This document shows positions 1-6,768 of a stretch of DNA of 7,579 nt, in pieces (position 1 is the stretch's first letter; every line of letters begins with the position of its first letter). The notes under the pieces are model-generated. The model was given only the letters and a program-made list of their open reading frames with translations, was not told the DNA's origin and ran no database searches. The translations under genes were made by a program, and so were the position numbers. The stretch covers positions 1 through 7,579 of the forward strand of contig JBJHBG010000164.1 in the NCBI GenBank assembly GCA_050485385.1, written 5' to 3'. This stretch comes from RECO01 sp050485385 (GTDB lineage: Bacteria > Pseudomonadota > Alphaproteobacteria > Geminicoccales > Geminicoccaceae).

Positions 1-1079
1 GCGTAGCGGTCGGCCCGGCCTTCCATGCCCATGCTGCGGATCTGCGCCACGCGGGCGGGCCACCAAGTGGCGCTGCCCACCGCGCGCACGCGGGCCTCGG
101 TGCCCGGCAGGAACTGCTCGAGGTTGCGCGTCGGCAGGCTGGCGGTGACCATGAGGTCGTCGCACGCGATCAGGCTGGTGATCTCGCCCGGGGCGACGGC
201 CAGGGCACCCCGGTCGACGTGGTTGCGCCAGACGATGGCGTCGCGCGGGGCGCTCAGCACCACCCGCTCCAGGCCCTCCAGTCGGGCGCGCTTGGCTGCG
301 ATCTCGACGTCGAGCGCGTCGCGGTGCGCCTCGTGCTCGGCGGCCCGGCGTTGGACCTCGAGCCGGCGCAGCTTCACCTCGTCCAGCCGCTGGCGGCTGT
401 AGGGCACGTCGTTGTGGTCGTCGCCGACGTAGACTCCGGCCGTCAGCGCGTCGTGCTCGGCGGCGAGCCGGTCGCGCGTGCTGCGCCGGGCGTCGACGGT
501 AGCGGCCGCCTGCAGCGCGGCGGCGGCGGTCTCGTCGTGGCGATGTCGGGTGATGATGTCGGTGGCGGCGAGCCTGGCGCTGCGCGCGTGCTCGAGCTCC
601 GTGCGCTCGGCCTCGGCCTGGGCGGCCCGCAACTCCGCCTCGGCCACGGCAAGCCGGTGGCCGACGGCGATGCTAGTGGCGTCCAGGTGGCGGATGGCGG
701 CGGCCTCCAGCGAACGCGCCAGGGTAGCCAGTTCTGCGTCCTCGGCGACGAACGCGAGCCGCGCCCGCTCGGCGGCGGTGCGCACGGTGGCGAGTTCTTC
801 CAGCACCGCGCTGGCAGCCTGGGGGTCGGCGATCTCGGCGATGGTGGCGCCGGCCGTGAGGACCGACCCGGGCGCGGGCGGCGGCCGCAGCAGGCTGCCG
901 CCGATGGGCGTGGTGACGGCCGTGACGGGAGCGTTCAGCACGGCGTCGTAGGTCACCGTCTCGATCAGTCGCGGACCGTAGAACCAGAAGGCTGCGGTGA
1001 TCAGGCCCAGCGCCGTCGTTACTCGGATCCATCGGGCAAGCCGCGTCCAGCCCTGCCGCTCCCGCACCTCTGCGCCCAT
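1..1079 (-). CDS. HlyD-family membrane-fusion (periplasmic adaptor) protein, C-terminus cut by window edge
   Basis: An open minus-strand frame of 359 complete codons starts at ATG 1079 and reaches the left edge without a stop. Seen: a short basic N-terminus, one membrane segment at about residues 17-35, the first half of a lipoyl-like domain (about 48-85, with APVTAVTTPIGG), a long Ala/Glu/Arg-rich coiled-coil hairpin (about 87-275), the second lipoyl half (about 273-305, VVLSAPRDAIVW) and the beginning of a beta-barrel (ASLPTRNLEQFLPGTEARV, about 313-331). This order defines periplasmic adaptors that link an inner-membrane transporter to an outer-membrane channel. The hairpin is interrupted near 215-234 by a hydrophilic NDVPYSRQR segment. 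A GGGAG lies about 10 nt before the ATG. The gene lies 91 nt downstream of the amidohydrolase on the same strand, so readthrough is possible. The substrate is unknown; exopolysaccharide or drug export are both open. Confidence 0.85.
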   Translation of the reverse strand, partial: MGAEVRERQGWTRLARWIRVTTALGLITAAFWFYGPRLIETVTYDAVLNAPVTAVTTPIGGSLLRPPPAPGSVLTAGATIAEIADPQAASAVLEELATVRTAAERARLAFVAEDAELATLARSLEAAAIRHLDATSIAVGHRLAVAEAELRAAQAEAERTELEHARSARLAATDIITRHRHDETAAAALQAAATVDARRSTRDRLAAEHDALTAGVYVGDDHNDVPYSRQRLDEVKLRRLEVQRRAAEHEAHRDALDVEIAAKRARLEGLERVVLSAPRDAIVWRNHVDRGALAVAPGEITSLIACDDLMVTASLPTRNLEQFLPGTEARVRAVGSATWWPARVAQIRSMGMEGRADRY

Positions 1080-1170
1080 CGTCCGACCGCTCCCGGCACC
1101 ACGACCGCCCTTCGGCCGCACCGGGTTGATGTGCGCAGGTGGAAGTTAATTTCGCCTTGCCGGCGGCGGA

Positions 1171-2349
1171 TCAGCCCTCGTTTTGGAGCGGCATCGCCAA
1201 TTCGACGAGACGGACCCAGAACGAGCAGCCATGCGGGATGGCGGCGTCGGTGAAGTCGTAACCCGGATGATGCAGGGGTGCCGAGTGGCCGTTGCCGGTG
1301 AAGACGAACGCGCCCGGGCGCTCGCGCAGCATGAACGAGAAGTCTTCCGCCCCCATACGCGGCGGCGCCATGTCGTCCACCGCGGCATCGCCGGCCACGT
1401 CCCGCGCGACGGCGGCCGCGAACTCCACCTTGGCGTCGTGGTTGACCAGGACGGGGTATTCCCGACGGTAGTGCAGCGTCGCCTTGGCGCCGAGCGTGCG
1501 GGCGCCGAGTTCCACGACCTCGGCCATGCGCGTCTCGATACGGTCGCGCACCGCTTCGCTCAGGGTACGCACGGTGCCGCCGAGGCGGGCGGTCTGCGGG
1601 ATGACGTTGAACGCATCGCCGGCCTTGACCGTGGTGACCGAAACCACTGCCGATTCGATTGGATCGACGTTGCGGGCGACGACGGTTTGCAGCGTCAGCA
1701 TCAGATGCGCCGCCACCATCGCCGCGTCGACCGCGCGGTGCGGGTGCGCTGCGTGGCCCCCATAGCCCTCGACGTCGATGACGAACTCGTCGGCGGCGGC
1801 GAGAAAGGCACCCTTGCGGAGGGCGAAGCGGCCGACCTCCAGCCCCGGCTGGTTGTGCATGCCGTAGACTTCCTGCACGCCGAAGCGGTCCATCAGCCCG
1901 TCGTCGACCATCGCCTTGCCGCCGCCGCCGCCTTCCTCCGCCGGCTGGAAGACGACCACCACGGTGCCGTCGAAGCGGCGTGTTTCGGCAAGGTGGCGGG
2001 CGGCGCCCAAGAGCATGGCGGTATGGCCGTCGTGGCCGCACGCGTGCATCCGGCCGGCATGGACCGAGGCATAGGGCAGGTCCGTCGCCTCCTGGATGGG
2101 GAGGGCGTCCATGTCGGCGCGCAGCGCCACGACGCGGCCCGTGCCGGTCTCGCGGCCCTTGATGATCCCGACCACGCCCGTGCGGCCGATACCCGTCACC
2201 ACCTCGTCGCAGCCGGCGTCGCGCAGCTCGCGTGCGACGGTCGCCGCGGTGCGGTGGACGTCGAACATGACTTCGGGATGGCGGTGCAGATCCTGCCGCC
2301 AGCCGCGGATCAGCGGTTCGAGGTCGGCAAGGCTGTTCACGAGCGGCAT
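1171..2349 (-). CDS. M20D-family amidohydrolase / metallocarboxypeptidase (hippurate or N-acyl-amino-acid hydrolase type)
   Basis: The 392-residue product has the usual length of the family that cleaves N-acyl or indole-acetyl amino acids (hippurate hydrolase, IAA-amino acid hydrolase), a cytosolic two-metal enzyme. Visible motifs in order: DLHRHPE (20-26), ALRADMDALPIQE (75-87), MHACGHDGHTAML (101-113), FQPAEEGGGGG (134-144), GMHNQPG (163-169), GHAAHPH (198-204, dimerisation/lid domain), MGAEDFSFM (332-340) and LHHPGYDF (359-366). By family analogy the metal ligands are C104, H106, E139, H165 and H360, with E138 as general base; all are present. I chose ATG 2349 because the protein then begins MPLVNSLADLEPLIRGWRQDLH, normal for the family. 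An in-frame GTG at 2415 would add 22 Arg/Pro-rich residues. Neither start has a clear Shine-Dalgarno sequence. It sits downstream of the tRNA on the same strand. The exact substrate cannot be read from sequence. Confidence 0.93.
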   Translation of the reverse strand: MPLVNSLADLEPLIRGWRQDLHRHPEVMFDVHRTAATVARELRDAGCDEVVTGIGRTGVVGIIKGRETGTGRVVALRADMDALPIQEATDLPYASVHAGRMHACGHDGHTAMLLGAARHLAETRRFDGTVVVVFQPAEEGGGGGKAMVDDGLMDRFGVQEVYGMHNQPGLEVGRFALRKGAFLAAADEFVIDVEGYGGHAAHPHRAVDAAMVAAHLMLTLQTVVARNVDPIESAVVSVTTVKAGDAFNVIPQTARLGGTVRTLSEAVRDRIETRMAEVVELGARTLGAKATLHYRREYPVLVNHDAKVEFAAAVARDVAGDAAVDDMAPPRMGAEDFSFMLRERPGAFVFTGNGHSAPLHHPGYDFTDAAIPHGCSFWVRLVELAMPLQNEG

Positions 2350-2376
2350 GGAGCGGCGACCCGACGGCTGAGGGAC

Positions 2377-2406
2377 CGGGCGAGCCCGATCGTCGGACCG
2401 CCGACG
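2377..2406 (-). other. Two tandem small hairpins between tRNA-Leu and the M20D gene
   Basis: On the minus strand CGTCGG-CGGT-CCGACG (2406-2391, perfect 6-bp stem, 4-nt loop) is followed two bases later by CGGG-CTCG-CCCG (2388-2377, 4-bp stem). They lie in the 121-nt gap between the tRNA 3' end and ATG 2349. There is no T-run, so they are not a standard intrinsic terminator. They could protect or pause a tRNA readthrough transcript, or be chance in GC-rich DNA. Confidence 0.3.
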
Positions 2407-2470
2407 TGGCGACACCGGGTCTTGGAGCGAACCGGCTCGGCGTGTACCAGAACATCGCCCGAGGGGACGA

Positions 2471-2557
2471 TGGTGCGGTCGAGAAGACTCGAACTTCCAC
2501 CCCGTTTCCGGGACAGCGACCTCAACGCTGCGCGTCTACCAATTCCGCCACGACCGC
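2471..2557 (-). tRNA. tRNA-Leu (anticodon GAG), CCA encoded
   Basis: The complement folds as a class II tRNA of 87 nt including an encoded 3' CCA (plus-strand TGG at 2471-2473). Acceptor arms GCGGTCG and CGACCGC pair fully with discriminator A. The D-arm contains TGGCGGAATTGGTAGACGC, the usual bacterial tRNA-Leu sequence. The anticodon stem CAGCG/CGCTG encloses loop TTGAGGT, giving anticodon GAG (plus-strand 2521-2523), which reads CUC and CUU. A long variable arm CCCG-GAAA-CGGG follows, then the T-arm GGAAG-TTCGAGT-CTTCT with one G-U pair at its base. Everything needed for a functional tRNA is present. It faces away from lipB, 37 bp apart, and the M20D gene follows 121 nt downstream on the same strand. 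Confidence 0.98.
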
Positions 2558-2594
2558 ACGTCGTAGGCCCTAGAAGCGGCCGGGGGTGTAACAA

Positions 2595-3287
2595 ATGCCC
2601 GATAGTCACGCAAGCATTCTCGACCGTCCGGTGGCCGCGCGCGTCGCACCTGGCCGGGTCGACTACGCCCTGGCGGTGGCGAGCATGGAGGCCCACGTCG
2701 CCGCCCTGCACGCGGGCGAGGCGGACGAATTGCTCTGGCTCGTGGAGCACGACCACGTCTACACCGCCGGCACCAGCGCCGCGCCCGACGAGTTGCTGGC
2801 AGCGGACGGCATTCCGGTCGTCGCCACCGGCCGTGGCGGCAGGTTCACCTATCACGGGCCGGGACAGCGCGTCGGCTACGTCATGCTCGACCTCAAGCGC
2901 CGCAAGCCGGACGTCCGGGTCTTCGTCCACGACCTGGAGGAATGGCTGATCCGCACGCTGGCGAGGCTCGACGTCGTCGGCGAGCGGCGCGCGGGCCGCG
3001 TCGGCATCTGGGTCGCGACGCCCACGGGCGAGGCCAAGATCGCCGCCATCGGCGTGCGTGTGCGGCGCTGGGTGACCTATCACGGCGTGGCCCTCAACGT
3101 TGCCCCCGACCTCCGACGCTTCGCCGGCATCGTGCCGTGCGGCCTCGCCGGCTTCGGCGTGACCTCGCTGGCGGCGCTCGGCCGCACGGCCGATGGTCGG
3201 GTCGTGGACCGCGCGCTTCTAGCGGCGTTCGAGGAGGTTTTCGGAAGTGTCCGGCTGGAGGTGGATTTCGCCGGCCGGGGCGGCTAG
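2595..3287 (+). CDS. lipB: Lipoyl(octanoyl) transferase LipB
   Basis: LipB moves an octanoyl group from octanoyl-ACP to a lysine of lipoyl domains (pyruvate and 2-oxoglutarate dehydrogenase E2, glycine cleavage H protein). LipA then inserts sulfur. It is cytosolic. The 230-residue product carries the family signature RGGRFTYHGPGQ (80-91, H87) and the catalytic lysine region GEAKIAAIGVRVRRWVTYHG (145-164, K148). The VALNVAPDL stretch (165-173) follows, then the thioester cysteine in GIVPCG (C182). The Cys/Lys dyad is therefore intact. Length matches the family. ATG 2595 is supported by GGGGG at 2582-2586, eight bases upstream. The gene is divergent from tRNA-Leu and is followed 31 bp later by the pentapeptide-repeat gene on the same strand, so the two may be cotranscribed. 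lipA is not in the window. Confidence 0.97.
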   Translation: MPDSHASILDRPVAARVAPGRVDYALAVASMEAHVAALHAGEADELLWLVEHDHVYTAGTSAAPDELLAADGIPVVATGRGGRFTYHGPGQRVGYVMLDLKRRKPDVRVFVHDLEEWLIRTLARLDVVGERRAGRVGIWVATPTGEAKIAAIGVRVRRWVTYHGVALNVAPDLRRFAGIVPCGLAGFGVTSLAALGRTADGRVVDRALLAAFEEVFGSVRLEVDFAGRGG

Positions 3288-3305
3288 CTTCGCGGCAAGG
3301 GTGTC

Positions 3306-3312
3306 GGAAGGA
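3306..3312 (+). promoter_or_regulatory. Shine-Dalgarno sequence deciding the pentapeptide-repeat gene start
   Basis: GGAAGGA lies six bases before ATG 3319, the strongest ribosome-binding site in the window. It decides against an in-frame upstream start at 3247, which would overlap the end of lipB by 41 bp and place 24 extra residues in front of a clear signal peptide. Confidence 0.75.
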
Positions 3313-3318
3313 CGAACG

Positions 3319-3870
3319 ATGCAGGTGTTGCACAAGGCGGCCGCGGCCGCGGCGTTGATGGTGATGCTCACCGGCACTGCGGCCGCGTCCTGCGATCTGC
3401 TGATGCCCGGTGCCGATCTCCGCCGCTGCCAGCTCGACGGCAACGATCTCGGCGGCATCGACCTTACCGGCGCCGACCTTCGCGCTGCGTCGTTCAACCG
3501 CGCCAATCTGCGGGATGCGATCCTCGACGAGACGCGGAACGAGCGGGCCCGCTTCATCTCCGCCGAGCTGACCGACGTCTCCTTTGCACGGGCCAATCTG
3601 GTCGAGGCCGACTTCACCAGCGCGCGGCTGCAGGGGGCCTCGTTCGTCGAGGCGATGATGGTGCGGGCGCGATTCTTCCGGGCCGATTTGCGCGGCGCCG
3701 ACTTCACCGGCGCCCGGCTCTCCAACACCGACTTCCACCAAGCCCAGCTCGAGGGTGCCACCTGGGTCGACGGCTCCACCGTTTGCGGTCCCGGCTCGAT
3801 CGGCCGCTGCGTGCCCACGCCGGCACCCCGCTCCGGGGCGCAGGCGGAACCGGGCCCCGCTGGCGGGTAG
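3319..3870 (+). CDS. Secreted pentapeptide-repeat protein
   Basis: The 183-residue product begins with a signal peptide (MQVLHK, an Ala/Leu/Met/Val core, then TAAAS; likely cleavage after A23), so it should act in the periplasm or envelope. Residues 32-149 form an uninterrupted register of 24 pentapeptides of A(D/N)LXX type. The central residue is L, F, M or W at every fifth position from 34 to 149 except N74. This predicts six coils of a right-handed quadrilateral beta-helix. Four cysteines flank the helix in two pairs (C25/C37 and C156/C164), suggesting disulfide-stabilised caps. The cap WVDGSTVCGPGSIGRC is followed by a Pro/Ala/Gly tail. A lipoprotein alternative (AASC, C25) is weaker because the -3 residue is Ala. 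The family is structurally defined but functionally diverse; no role can be assigned. It may be cotranscribed with lipB (31-bp gap). Confidence 0.9.
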   Translation: MQVLHKAAAAAALMVMLTGTAAASCDLLMPGADLRRCQLDGNDLGGIDLTGADLRAASFNRANLRDAILDETRNERARFISAELTDVSFARANLVEADFTSARLQGASFVEAMMVRARFFRADLRGADFTGARLSNTDFHQAQLEGATWVDGSTVCGPGSIGRCVPTPAPRSGAQAEPGPAGG

Positions 3871-3888
3871 AACTCGTGGCAAGGCGTC

Positions 3889-6705
3889 CTAAACTTCCGG
3901 CAGATCGTCGACCTCGAGTTTCCGACCGGAGCGCAGGAGCGTCAGCAACTCGTCCGGTGGCAGGGGGCCGCTGAAGAGAAATCCCTGCAACTCGTCGCAG
4001 CGAAAACGCTTGATGGTGGCGAGTTGCTCGCGGGTTTCCACGCCCTCGGCCACCACGCTGATCTTCAGCATCTCCGCCAGCGCCACGATCGCCTGGGCGA
4101 TGGCGGCATCGTTCGGGTCGGTGGTGACGTCCTTGACGAAGGAGCGGTCGATCTTCAGGCAGCGGATCGGAAAGCGCTTCAGATAGGCGAGCGACGAGTA
4201 GCCGGTGCCGAAGTCGTCGACGGCAAACTGCACGCCCAGCTCGTGGATCGCCTGCAACCGGCCGATGCTTTCGCCGACGTCCTCCATCAAGGCGCTCTCG
4301 GTCAGCTCCAGTTCCAGCAGGTTCGCCGACATGCCGGTGGCCTGGAGGACGCGGCGGATGATGTCGACCAGGTTGCGCTGCTTGAACTGGCGGCCCGAGA
4401 GATTGACGGCGAGGCGGAGCCCGGCGAAGCCGACACGCTGCCATTCGCGCACCTGCCGGCAGGCCTCGGTCAGCACCCATTGGCCGATCGGCAGGATCAG
4501 GCCGGTCTCCTCGGCGAGCGGGATGAACTCGCTCGGTGGCACGCGGCCCAGTTCGGGGTGGAACCAGCGCACCAGTGCTTCGACGCCGGTGATCTCGCCG
4601 CTGGCGACGCTGACGAACGGCTGATAGTGCAGCGCCAATTCGCCCCGCTCCAGGGCGCGGCGGAGCTGCGTTTCCAGTACCAGACGCTCGAAGGCGCGGG
4701 CGTTCATGTCGTTGGTGTAGAACTGATACGAGTTCCGCCCCTGCTCCTTGGTGCGGTAGAGGGCGGTGTCCGCGTTCTTCACCAAGGTCTCGCCGTCGCC
4801 GCCGTCGTGCGGGAAGAGGGCGATGCCGATGCTGGCGGTGGCGCTCAGCTCCTGGCCGTTGATGGCGTAGGGCTGGCGCATCACGTCGAGGATTTTCTGG
4901 GCGACCTTGGCGGCGTTCTCGGCGCCGCGGCAGCCCGGCAGCAGCAACAAGAACTCGTCGCCGCCGAGCCGGGCGACGGTGTCGGCACGGCGCAGGACCA
5001 GCACCAGCCGGCGCGCCACCTCGCGCAGCAACTGGTCGCCCTTGGCCATGCCGAGGCTCTCGTTGACCAGCTTGAAGCGATCGAGGTCCAACAGCATGAC
5101 CGCGAATTCCTGCGGGTTGCGGCGGGCGCGTTCGACGGTCTGGGCGAGCCGGTCGTCGAACAGGAGGCGGTTGGGCAGTCCGGTCAGCGGATCGCGCGAG
5201 GCGAGCCGGCGGATGGTCTCTTCGGCCTCGCGCCGGGCGGACACGTCGCGCGCGGTGACCAGGAAACCCGAGGGATCGCGGTCGTCGAGCCGGCTCACGG
5301 TCACCTCGATCGGCACCGCCTCGTCGGGTCCGCGCTTGGCCACGAGTTCGGTCAGTCGGCCGCCGTTGGCGTGGGCGTTCTCCAACAGACTGAGCAGGTC
5401 GCCTTCGTCGCCTGGCGGCACGCCGATGAAGGCCTCCAGGGGGCGGCCGCGGGCCGCCGCGGCGGACGTGCGGAAAAGTCGTTCGGCGGATGGGGAGAAA
5501 TCGTCGACGAGGCCCTTCGCATTGGTCGTGACGACGCCGTCGACGACGATGTCCAGGATCGAGCGCCAGCGCGGCTCGGCGGCGACCGGTAGGGTCGAGG
5601 GCGGGGTCTCGTCCGGCTCGCCGCCGTCCGTGGGCACGCTCGTGCCGCCGACCAGCGCAAGGGCGCGGCCGTCCGGCAGCGGCAGCAGGTCAACCACGGT
5701 ACCGTCGAGCCGCACGGCGACGTCCAGGGCTCGGGGATCGGCGAGGTGCAGCACCTCGGCGACGGTCTCCGCTCGGGCGTGAAGCAGAGCCGCCAGTTCG
5801 CGCGGTGACGGCCAGGCGCGGTCGTCGGGATCGCCGTCGCCGGGCACCACCACCTCGACCAGCGCGCCGTCCCGGTCCACCAGTGCCGCGAAGCGGGCGC
5901 CGCTGCGACGGGCGAGGTAGCCGAGCGCGCTCACGGGCGGCGCTGTGGCGATGGTCGTCCCGGCGGCTGGCGATAGCGGTGGCGCGAGCTGCTCCGTTTC
6001 CTGCCGGAGCCGCGCGACGATGCCTCGGATCCGGCCATCCTCGTCGCGTTGCGGGATGGCGAAGTCGTCGATGGCGACGAGCGTGGCCCCGCTCCCTTGC
6101 AGCCGGTAGCGGCAGGCCGCCGAGCGTCCGGCGAGCACGGCGACGTTCCGGTCGCGCCAGCGGTCGCGGTCGTCGGGATGGACGAAGCTCGCCCAGCCGG
6201 CGCCCGCTTCCGGTTCGCTCCCGAGGAGCGCCGCGATCGGCCCCACCGTCCAGGCGAGCGACAGCCGGCAATCCGCATCCATGTCCAGGGCATAGATCGG
6301 CTCGTCGATCAGCGCGTCGAGGCCGGAGGGCACGTGGACGGCACTGGGGACGGGGGCCGCCGCCGGGCGCAGGATCAGCCAGTAGAGGTCGTCGCCGGCC
6401 GGCGCGCCGGTGAGCGCGACGGCTTCCCTGCGGCCGCGAACCTCGGGCAGCGTGGCGTCGAACGCTTGGCCACGGCTCGTCGCCAGCACCAGTTCGGCCC
6501 AGGTCTGGAGCGGGAGATCGCTGGTTGCGAGGCGTTCGAGGCTGGCGCCGCGGATGCCACCGGCATCGAGCCCGAGCCAACGTAGTGCGAGCGGGCTCGC
6601 GTCGACGACCTCCAGGGTCCGACCGCCGCCGCGACGCAGCCCGATGCAGCCGATACCGGCGCCGGCTAGGACGTCGGTCAGCGAGGAAGCTGCTGTTGGG
6701 GTCAT
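3889..6705 (-). CDS. Multi-sensor PAS-GGDEF-EAL cyclic-di-GMP signalling protein
   Basis: The 938-residue product has no membrane segment and should be cytosolic. The N-terminal part is sensory: a weak PAS-like region (about 10-115), a second PAS-like region (about 130-240, with SFVHPDDRDRW), an unassigned region (about 255-355) and a more typical PAS (about 378-490, ending in GFLVTARDVSARREAEE). The GGDEF domain (about 495-665) has DPLTGLPNR, D540 and GGDEF at 581-585. An inhibitory I-site RRAD (R572, D575) lies five residues ahead of GGDEF. The EAL domain (about 672-925) has EALVRW (E709), N768, E803 in ELTES, DDFGTGYSSL (D830, D831), K851, E887 and Q907. Both c-di-GMP synthesis and hydrolysis residues look intact, so it could be bifunctional or have one domain regulating the other. 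ATG 6705 was chosen for its GAGG seven bases upstream; ATG 6759 would add 18 Arg-rich residues. It converges on the pentapeptide gene. Confidence 0.95.
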   Translation of the reverse strand: MTPTAASSLTDVLAGAGIGCIGLRRGGGRTLEVVDASPLALRWLGLDAGGIRGASLERLATSDLPLQTWAELVLATSRGQAFDATLPEVRGRREAVALTGAPAGDDLYWLILRPAAAPVPSAVHVPSGLDALIDEPIYALDMDADCRLSLAWTVGPIAALLGSEPEAGAGWASFVHPDDRDRWRDRNVAVLAGRSAACRYRLQGSGATLVAIDDFAIPQRDEDGRIRGIVARLRQETEQLAPPLSPAAGTTIATAPPVSALGYLARRSGARFAALVDRDGALVEVVVPGDGDPDDRAWPSPRELAALLHARAETVAEVLHLADPRALDVAVRLDGTVVDLLPLPDGRALALVGGTSVPTDGGEPDETPPSTLPVAAEPRWRSILDIVVDGVVTTNAKGLVDDFSPSAERLFRTSAAAARGRPLEAFIGVPPGDEGDLLSLLENAHANGGRLTELVAKRGPDEAVPIEVTVSRLDDRDPSGFLVTARDVSARREAEETIRRLASRDPLTGLPNRLLFDDRLAQTVERARRNPQEFAVMLLDLDRFKLVNESLGMAKGDQLLREVARRLVLVLRRADTVARLGGDEFLLLLPGCRGAENAAKVAQKILDVMRQPYAINGQELSATASIGIALFPHDGGDGETLVKNADTALYRTKEQGRNSYQFYTNDMNARAFERLVLETQLRRALERGELALHYQPFVSVASGEITGVEALVRWFHPELGRVPPSEFIPLAEETGLILPIGQWVLTEACRQVREWQRVGFAGLRLAVNLSGRQFKQRNLVDIIRRVLQATGMSANLLELELTESALMEDVGESIGRLQAIHELGVQFAVDDFGTGYSSLAYLKRFPIRCLKIDRSFVKDVTTDPNDAAIAQAIVALAEMLKISVVAEGVETREQLATIKRFRCDELQGFLFSGPLPPDELLTLLRSGRKLEVDDLPEV

Positions 6706-6712
6706 CCGTCGG

Positions 6713-6716
6713 CCTC
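6713..6716 (-). promoter_or_regulatory. Shine-Dalgarno sequence supporting ATG 6705 of the GGDEF-EAL gene
   Basis: On the minus strand GAGG is followed by a seven-base spacer and ATG 6705. This favours the shorter start over ATG 6759, whose upstream bases give a poorer match at a longer spacing. Confidence 0.5.
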
Positions 6717-6768
6717 GCGTCCACGAGGATGGGCGGGCGACGCACCTCCGACCCGGCATCGCGAGGTG

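Noticed and set aside
219..1253. Plus-strand open frame over the adaptor gene
   Set aside because: The minus-strand frame gives a coherent membrane-fusion protein with membrane segment, lipoyl halves and coiled coil. The plus-strand product is Gly/Arg-rich without a fold signature.
1019..2500. Minus-strand open frame (493 codons) in another frame of the M20D gene
   Set aside because: It overlaps the tRNA and the M20D motifs in a different frame, and the product is almost entirely Arg/Pro/Gly. Shadow frame.
2471..2557. tRNA-Leu as an integration site for a mobile element
   Set aside because: There is no integrase, no repeated tRNA 3' end and no change in base composition on either side within the window.
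1183..2949. Long plus-strand open frame (588 codons) spanning the M20D gene, the tRNA and part of lipB
   Set aside because: It is antisense to three well-supported genes, crosses a tRNA, and its His/Arg/Ala/Gly/Asp-rich translation matches no family. This is a GC-rich shadow frame.
3337..3353. GCGGCCGC-type repeat in the signal-peptide coding region
   Set aside because: It is simply a run of alanine codons in the hydrophobic signal-peptide core of a GC-rich gene.
3094..3882. Minus-strand open frames opposite lipB and the pentapeptide gene with repeat-like translation
   Set aside because: The apparent repeats (EVGxGxIGP-like) are only the complement of the pentapeptide repeats on the plus strand.
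4024..5592. Plus-strand open frame (522 codons) opposite the GGDEF-EAL gene
   Set aside because: It is the mirror of GC-biased codons of a gene with complete GGDEF and EAL motifs. The translation is low-complexity and has no recognisable domain.
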